Source: CAZXEU01 sp964639665
GTDB lineage: Bacteria; Bacteroidota; Rhodothermia; Rhodothermales; Bin80
Direction of reading: 5' to 3'
Length of the DNA: 10,026 bases
Assembly (NCBI GenBank): GCA_964639665.1
Contig: CAZXEU010000099.1
Span: 1-10,026 of the forward strand
In this document: one piece after another, positions 6,873-10,026 of the stretch
Layout of the letters: every line of letters begins with the position of its first letter
Position numbering within the stretch: position 1 is the first letter of the stretch
The notes under the pieces: model-generated
Told to the model about the DNA's origin: nothing
Seen by the model: only the letters and a program-made list of their open reading frames with translations
Databases searched by the model: none
Position numbers and translations under genes: made by a program

Positions 6873-7382
6873 ATGCGATTCATTCAGTTGACGCTTGTCG
6901 CGTTCGCGATAGCACTCGTTGCGGTGATTTCAAGCTGTTCGAGAGCGTCCCAGCCAAGAGAACACGTTTCGGCCGAGGCCGCGTCAGAGGACCGTGGTGA
7001 GCACGGCAATGAAAGCGGCGGAGAGCATGCCAGTGAGTCCGGAGAGGAGGAAGAACCTGGCGAAGAGTCGGGAACAGAGTATTCCCTGGATGCAACGTAC
7101 GACGTAATTCGGGGCGGCGTCAGGCTGGTCATGGCGTATGATGCCGAGGACAATGCTTTCTCGGGCACTGTGGAAAACACTACCGGGCAGCTACTGGAGA
7201 GCGTGCGAGTAGAGGTGCATTTGTCGAATGGCATTGAACTCGGTCCCACGCCGCCGGGTGACCTCGGGCCCGGTGAGACGAGGGCCGTAAGACTGGAAGC
7301 CGCCGGCGCGAGCTTCTCGGGCTGGACTCCGCACGCTGAGGTGGGACGCAACGAGCACGGCGCCGAAGGCAGTCACAGCTAA
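6873..7382 (+). CDS. Small lipoprotein with acidic His/Glu-rich linker and FxLYD-like beta domain
   Basis: This is a predicted envelope lipoprotein of 169 residues with unknown function. A type II signal peptide spans residues 1-21 with lipobox ISSC, so Cys22 would be lipidated. Residues 28-68 form a flexible linker rich in Glu, Gly and Ser with scattered His (31, 44, 52), including a run of four Glu (58-61); it could bind metal weakly or just act as a spacer. The rest (about 70-158) is a compact beta-sandwich-like domain with the pattern FSGTVENTTGQLLESVRVEV (96-115), then HLSNGIELGP and LGPGETRAVRL (131-141). Such a layout is typical of FxLYD-type or extracellular immunoglobulin-like domains that describe ways of binding rather than catalysis. 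The C-terminus is His/Glu/Ser-rich again. The gene stands alone, with a strong AGGAGG upstream and a convergent phosphatase gene 236 bp downstream. Confidence 0.82.
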   Translation: MRFIQLTLVAFAIALVAVISSCSRASQPREHVSAEAASEDRGEHGNESGGEHASESGEEEEPGEESGTEYSLDATYDVIRGGVRLVMAYDAEDNAFSGTVENTTGQLLESVRVEVHLSNGIELGPTPPGDLGPGETRAVRLEAAGASFSGWTPHAEVGRNEHGAEGSHS

Positions 7383-7618
7383 GGCGATCGGGGCGCTCGT
7401 TGCGACAGAACCGCATCTGACGGGTCTTTTACTCGGACGGTACACGCAAATCTCGGCCAGGAAACACCCATTGGCGCGCGCCCCCGCGCAGTAGGCGCGC
7501 TGGCTCGAGCGGCTCCTCCTCTGGCGCGGCTGCGCTTTCAATGCTGCCTCCGCCTGCAGATTCTCGCGGACCGCATCCGGCATTTCTTCTCCGCTTGCCG
7601 GAGGATCACCACCCGGAA

Positions 7619-8410
7619 TCACGTCCGATGCTGATCGGCAAGAGGTCGGCATACCTTGCCAAACCGGCGAACCATGGCCGGATGGCCGCACAACATGAAC
7701 CCTCTGGCTGCGCTACCGTCCAGGAGCTCCTTTACTGATACGGGCCCGGCGCCCACGTAATGCAGCACGCCGCCGCTGTTCCTTAGCATAGCGAGTCCCG
7801 GGGCGAGGTCCCAGATGTGTACCCGGCCAATCAAGGCCGCATCTGCGATGCCCGTCGCCACGTAGCAGATGTGCGCAATCGTTGAGCCCAGATTGCGCAC
7901 CTTGCCAGGATAGTCAGCGGCTAGGCGAAAACTGCGATGCAACCGTGAAATCGAAAGCAGGACCGACTCCCGGTGCAGACTGGCGGGCTCTTTCATCCTG
8001 GCTGGCTCACCGCATCGGTAGACGGCGCCATTCGCCCCGCAATGGAAATAGTCGCCTGTGGCAGGCATAAGAAAATAGCCGGCCACCGGCTCGGCTTCCC
8101 GTACGAGCGCAAGGCCAATTCCCCAAACAGGCAGGCCGGCGACAAACGCGGCTGTACCGTCTATCGGATCAACTATCCAGTGCCGGAACCCCGTTCGGGG
8201 ACGCACGCGCAAATTCCTTTCCTCCGCGATGATTCCGTCTTCGGGAAAGCGGGCCGCAAGCTGCTCCCGCAGGTAGGCCTGGACATCCAGGTCCGCATCC
8301 GTTACATACGACTGCGACGCCTTCCACCGGGGCCGAACGGTGCGGAAGTAGCGCAGCGCAATGCGGCCGGCGCCGCGCATGATCGCTTCAATCTCCGCCG
8401 CCTCTGACAT
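7619..8410 (-). CDS. Inositol monophosphatase family phosphatase (intact copy)
   Basis: This belongs to the Mg-dependent, Li-sensitive phosphatase superfamily (IMPase/SuhB, histidinol-phosphatase HisN-type, CysQ), which removes phosphate from small sugar or polyol phosphates in the cytosol. Metal-binding motifs are complete: IAEE (61-64), WIVDPIDGTAAFVAGLPVWG (78-97, with Asp81, Asp84 and the DGT loop) and IWDLAPG (199-205, with Asp201). The length of 263 residues is normal for the family. The DGTAAFVAG loop differs from the typical inositol-phosphatase DGTTNFVHG and is somewhat closer to the HisN-like DGTxxFVxG, so the substrate is open. The ATG at 8410 lies 2 nt after the stop of a frameshifted paralogue, so it is likely co-transcribed and translationally coupled. 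By eye the two proteins share about 40 % identity. Its 3' end converges with the lipoprotein gene. Confidence 0.92.
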   Translation of the reverse strand: MSEAAEIEAIMRGAGRIALRYFRTVRPRWKASQSYVTDADLDVQAYLREQLAARFPEDGIIAEERNLRVRPRTGFRHWIVDPIDGTAAFVAGLPVWGIGLALVREAEPVAGYFLMPATGDYFHCGANGAVYRCGEPARMKEPASLHRESVLLSISRLHRSFRLAADYPGKVRNLGSTIAHICYVATGIADAALIGRVHIWDLAPGLAMLRNSGGVLHYVGAGPVSVKELLDGSAARGFMLCGHPAMVRRFGKVCRPLADQHRT

Positions 8411-8412
8411 GA

Positions 8413-9197
8413 TCAGACGGGAACGCGCTGAGTCCGATACTCAACAAAGGATTCGATCCGTTCTACAATAGATGCTCGTCCGGCCAGCATCGGAAACGGC
8501 GCCGGATCCGCCGACAGGAGGTCCCCCATGCGCACTTCACTTCCGCCCAGGTATCGCAGCGTCCCTCCGTTGCGCCTGAGCATCGCCAGACCCGGTGCCA
8601 GGTCTTGTCGTGGCCCACAAGAAGAGCGTCCGCTGCCCCTGTCGCCACCAGGCTCATTTGAAGGCATGCCGAACCCAGAACGAACACTTTCCCGGGATAG
8701 CCCGCCCGAAGGCGAAGAACCTGGTGCACCCTCGAATGCGCAAACAGTACCGTGTCCCTTCCGAGCCCGACACCCGTTTTCATCCTGCTTAACTGGCCAT
8801 TTCTGTATACGCCGCCTTCTTCTGCCACGTGAAAGAATTCGCGCGTCATGGGCGCGTAGACAAAACCGCATACCGGCCTGCCGGACTCGACCAGTCCCAG
8901 GCCAATGCTCCAGGTCGTAAGCCCAGCCACAAACGGGGCCGTGCCGTCAATGGGGTCGATCGTCCAGTATCGGTCTCCGCTTACGGGCGGCTTTCGCACG
9001 CTGTCTTCTTCGGCGATCACTCCGTCGCCGGGAAAGAGACGGCCCAGCGCCGAGACCAAGAAGTCCTGCACTTCGAGGTCCGCCTCCGTAACAAACGAAT
9101 CGTCTTTCTTTCGCTGCGGCGTCGCGTTTAGGAAGAAGTCGCGCGCCAGTTTTCCCGCAGATACAAGGAGTTCATGAATCTGGCTTGCCTCGACCAT
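8413..9197 (-). pseudogene. Inositol monophosphatase family phosphatase, frameshifted paralogue
   Basis: This is the tandem upstream copy of the phosphatase at 7619-8410. From the ATG at 9197 (MVEASQIHELLVSAGKLARD) the frame reads through IAEED, the TIDPIDGTAPFVAGLTTWS metal motif and GAADALLVGHDKTW, then leaves the family at about 8600. As read, it would continue in a nonsense tail to a stop at 8463. The correct continuation (LAPGLAMLRRNGG to TQRVPV) is present in another frame and ends at 8413. The break falls exactly at the conserved W-D, so the third metal-ligand Asp is lost. Inserting 7 nt between CCTGG copies restores WDLAPG and gives 263 codons, equal to the neighbour. Either the gene is inactivated or the sequence has an assembly or strain-specific deletion. 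The frame extends further upstream to 9335, but that extension would overlap the divergent promoter region and lacks homology. Confidence 0.9.
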
Positions 9198-9251
9198 GCC
9201 GTGTCCGGGTGTTCCTCCACGCGTCGGGAAACTACGACTATGCCGGGGAAT

Positions 9252-9259
9252 TAACTTCG
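9252..9259 (+). promoter_or_regulatory. Possible -7 box upstream of the sulfotransferase-like gene
   Basis: TAACTTCG differs from TAnnTTTG at one fixed position and lies 26 nt before the ATG at 9286. No matching -33 TTTG is visible at normal spacing. Support is weak; it is listed because similar boxes precede other genes in this window. Confidence 0.2.
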
Positions 9260-9285
9260 GCCCTCGTGCACAAGCCGGGTAATGC

Positions 9286-10008
9286 ATGACCACGCACCGC
9301 ATCGTCCTCTGGTCCGGACCCCGCAATGTGTCCACGGCCCTGATGTACTCCTTCGCGCAGCGGGCGGATACGCGCGTCGTAGACGAGCCGCTTTACGGAC
9401 ATTACCTTGTTCAAACCGGAGCGGAGCATCCGGGCCGCGCAGACATCCTGGCCACAATGGATGCAGATGGCGAACGGGTCGTAGAGCAGGTAATACTTGG
9501 CCCGTGCGACCGCAGCATCCTTTTTGTCAAGAACATGGGGCATCACTTGCTGGAGCTGAAATGGGGCTTTCTTCTGCAGACGGTGGCGGTAATCCTGATC
9601 CGGGATCCTTTTGAGATGCTTCCCTCCCTTATTAACCAGGTGCCTGAACCGACGCTCGACGATACGGCCATCAAGCGCCAGCGGGAGATATTCACGTACC
9701 TGCAGGTGCACGGGTGCACGCCCTGCGTTGTGGATTCAAGGCAGCTGCTGCTTAACCCGCGCGGCGTGCTGGAGCAGCTCTGCGAGGCCGTCGGACTCGA
9801 CTTTGACGAATGCATGCTTTCATGGTCCGAGGGGCCACGGCCCGAGGACGGCGTCTGGGCCCCCCACTGGTACCACACTCTCCACAAGACAACGGGCTTT
9901 GCACCCTATCGCCCCAAGACCGCACCCTTCCCGGCATTTCTGCGGCCGCTGCTCGAAGAATGCCGACCACACTACGACTTTCTCTTCAGCCATGCCATAA
10001 GGGCATAG
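9286..10008 (+). CDS. Sulfotransferase-like P-loop protein
   Basis: This is a 240-residue protein of the bacterial sulfotransferase-like family (PAPS-dependent fold), of the kind often annotated as a branched-chain-aminotransferase-like or sulfotransferase family protein. The N-terminal 5'-phosphosulfate-binding loop is WSGPRNVSTAL (9-19), preceded by the beta-strand HRIVL. DEPLYGHYL (33-41) is characteristic of the family. The 3'-phosphate-binding element is VILIRDPFEMLPSL (102-115), with Arg106 and Ser114. The predicted activity is transfer of a sulfuryl group from PAPS to a small-molecule or surface-glycan acceptor, which cannot be identified. No signal peptide is present. It is transcribed away from the phosphatase pair, with 88 bp between the two starts. 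A second ATG at 9282 is out of frame. There is no Shine-Dalgarno, and the stop lies 18 bp before the window end. Confidence 0.85.
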   Translation: MTTHRIVLWSGPRNVSTALMYSFAQRADTRVVDEPLYGHYLVQTGAEHPGRADILATMDADGERVVEQVILGPCDRSILFVKNMGHHLLELKWGFLLQTVAVILIRDPFEMLPSLINQVPEPTLDDTAIKRQREIFTYLQVHGCTPCVVDSRQLLLNPRGVLEQLCEAVGLDFDECMLSWSEGPRPEDGVWAPHWYHTLHKTTGFAPYRPKTAPFPAFLRPLLEECRPHYDFLFSHAIRA

Positions 10009-10026
10009 GCCGAGCCCGGGCAACGC

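Noticed and set aside
7473..7506. GC-rich palindromic stretch between the convergent genes as a terminator
   Set aside because: There are GGCGCGCGCC and repeated GCGCGC blocks, but no clean stem-loop followed by a T-run on either strand.
9214..9218. GGAGG upstream of the frameshifted phosphatase as its Shine-Dalgarno
   Set aside because: It lies 16 nt before the ATG at 9197, too far for normal ribosome binding, and no alternative in-frame start lies between.
1..10026. CRISPR array, insertion sequence, tRNA/rRNA or defence island
   Set aside because: I saw no regularly spaced repeats, transposase motifs, terminal inverted repeats, tRNA-like cloverleaf or known defence genes.

Overview
The window looks like a chromosomal stretch from a high-GC, Gram-negative member of the Bacteroidota/Rhodothermota group (Rhodothermales- or Salinibacter-like). 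This rests on four things: the folP-cdaA gene pair in the order usual for Bacteroidota, a bacterial GH3-family protein, an outer-membrane beta-barrel type seen in Bacteroidota, and promoter-like TAnnTTTG boxes combined with a general lack of Shine-Dalgarno sequences. The taxonomic placement is inference; there is no rRNA or tRNA gene here.

Layout, left to right. On the minus strand, folP (dihydropteroate synthase, TTG start) is followed 12 nt later by cdaA (diadenylate cyclase), which runs off the left edge. Diverging from them on the plus strand are a GH3-type acyl-adenylating enzyme, a probable outer-membrane beta-barrel protein, and a two-gene unit of exported hydrolases: a PF00756-type esterase, then a creatininase-family metalloamidohydrolase 18 nt later. 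A gap of about 724 bp with no gene I can support follows (6149-6872). Next is a small plus-strand lipoprotein with an acidic His/Glu-rich linker, and the only convincing Shine-Dalgarno in the window.

The right part holds two tandem minus-strand inositol-monophosphatase-family paralogues separated by 2 nt. The upstream copy is broken by a frameshift that is explained exactly by loss of 7 nt between two CCTGG repeats; restoring it gives 263 codons, the same length as the intact downstream copy. Diverging from this pair, at the right end, is a small sulfotransferase-like protein.

The genes do not form one pathway. They read as short core and accessory units: folate synthesis plus c-di-AMP signalling, envelope and exported hydrolases, sugar-phosphate-type phosphatases, and a PAPS-type transferase. 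I found no CRISPR array, insertion sequence, prophage, tRNA or clear defence system. The best second-look items are the slipped-repeat frameshift in the phosphatase pair, the bacterial GH3 enzyme of unknown substrate, the exported esterase/creatininase pair, and the unexplained 724-bp gap.
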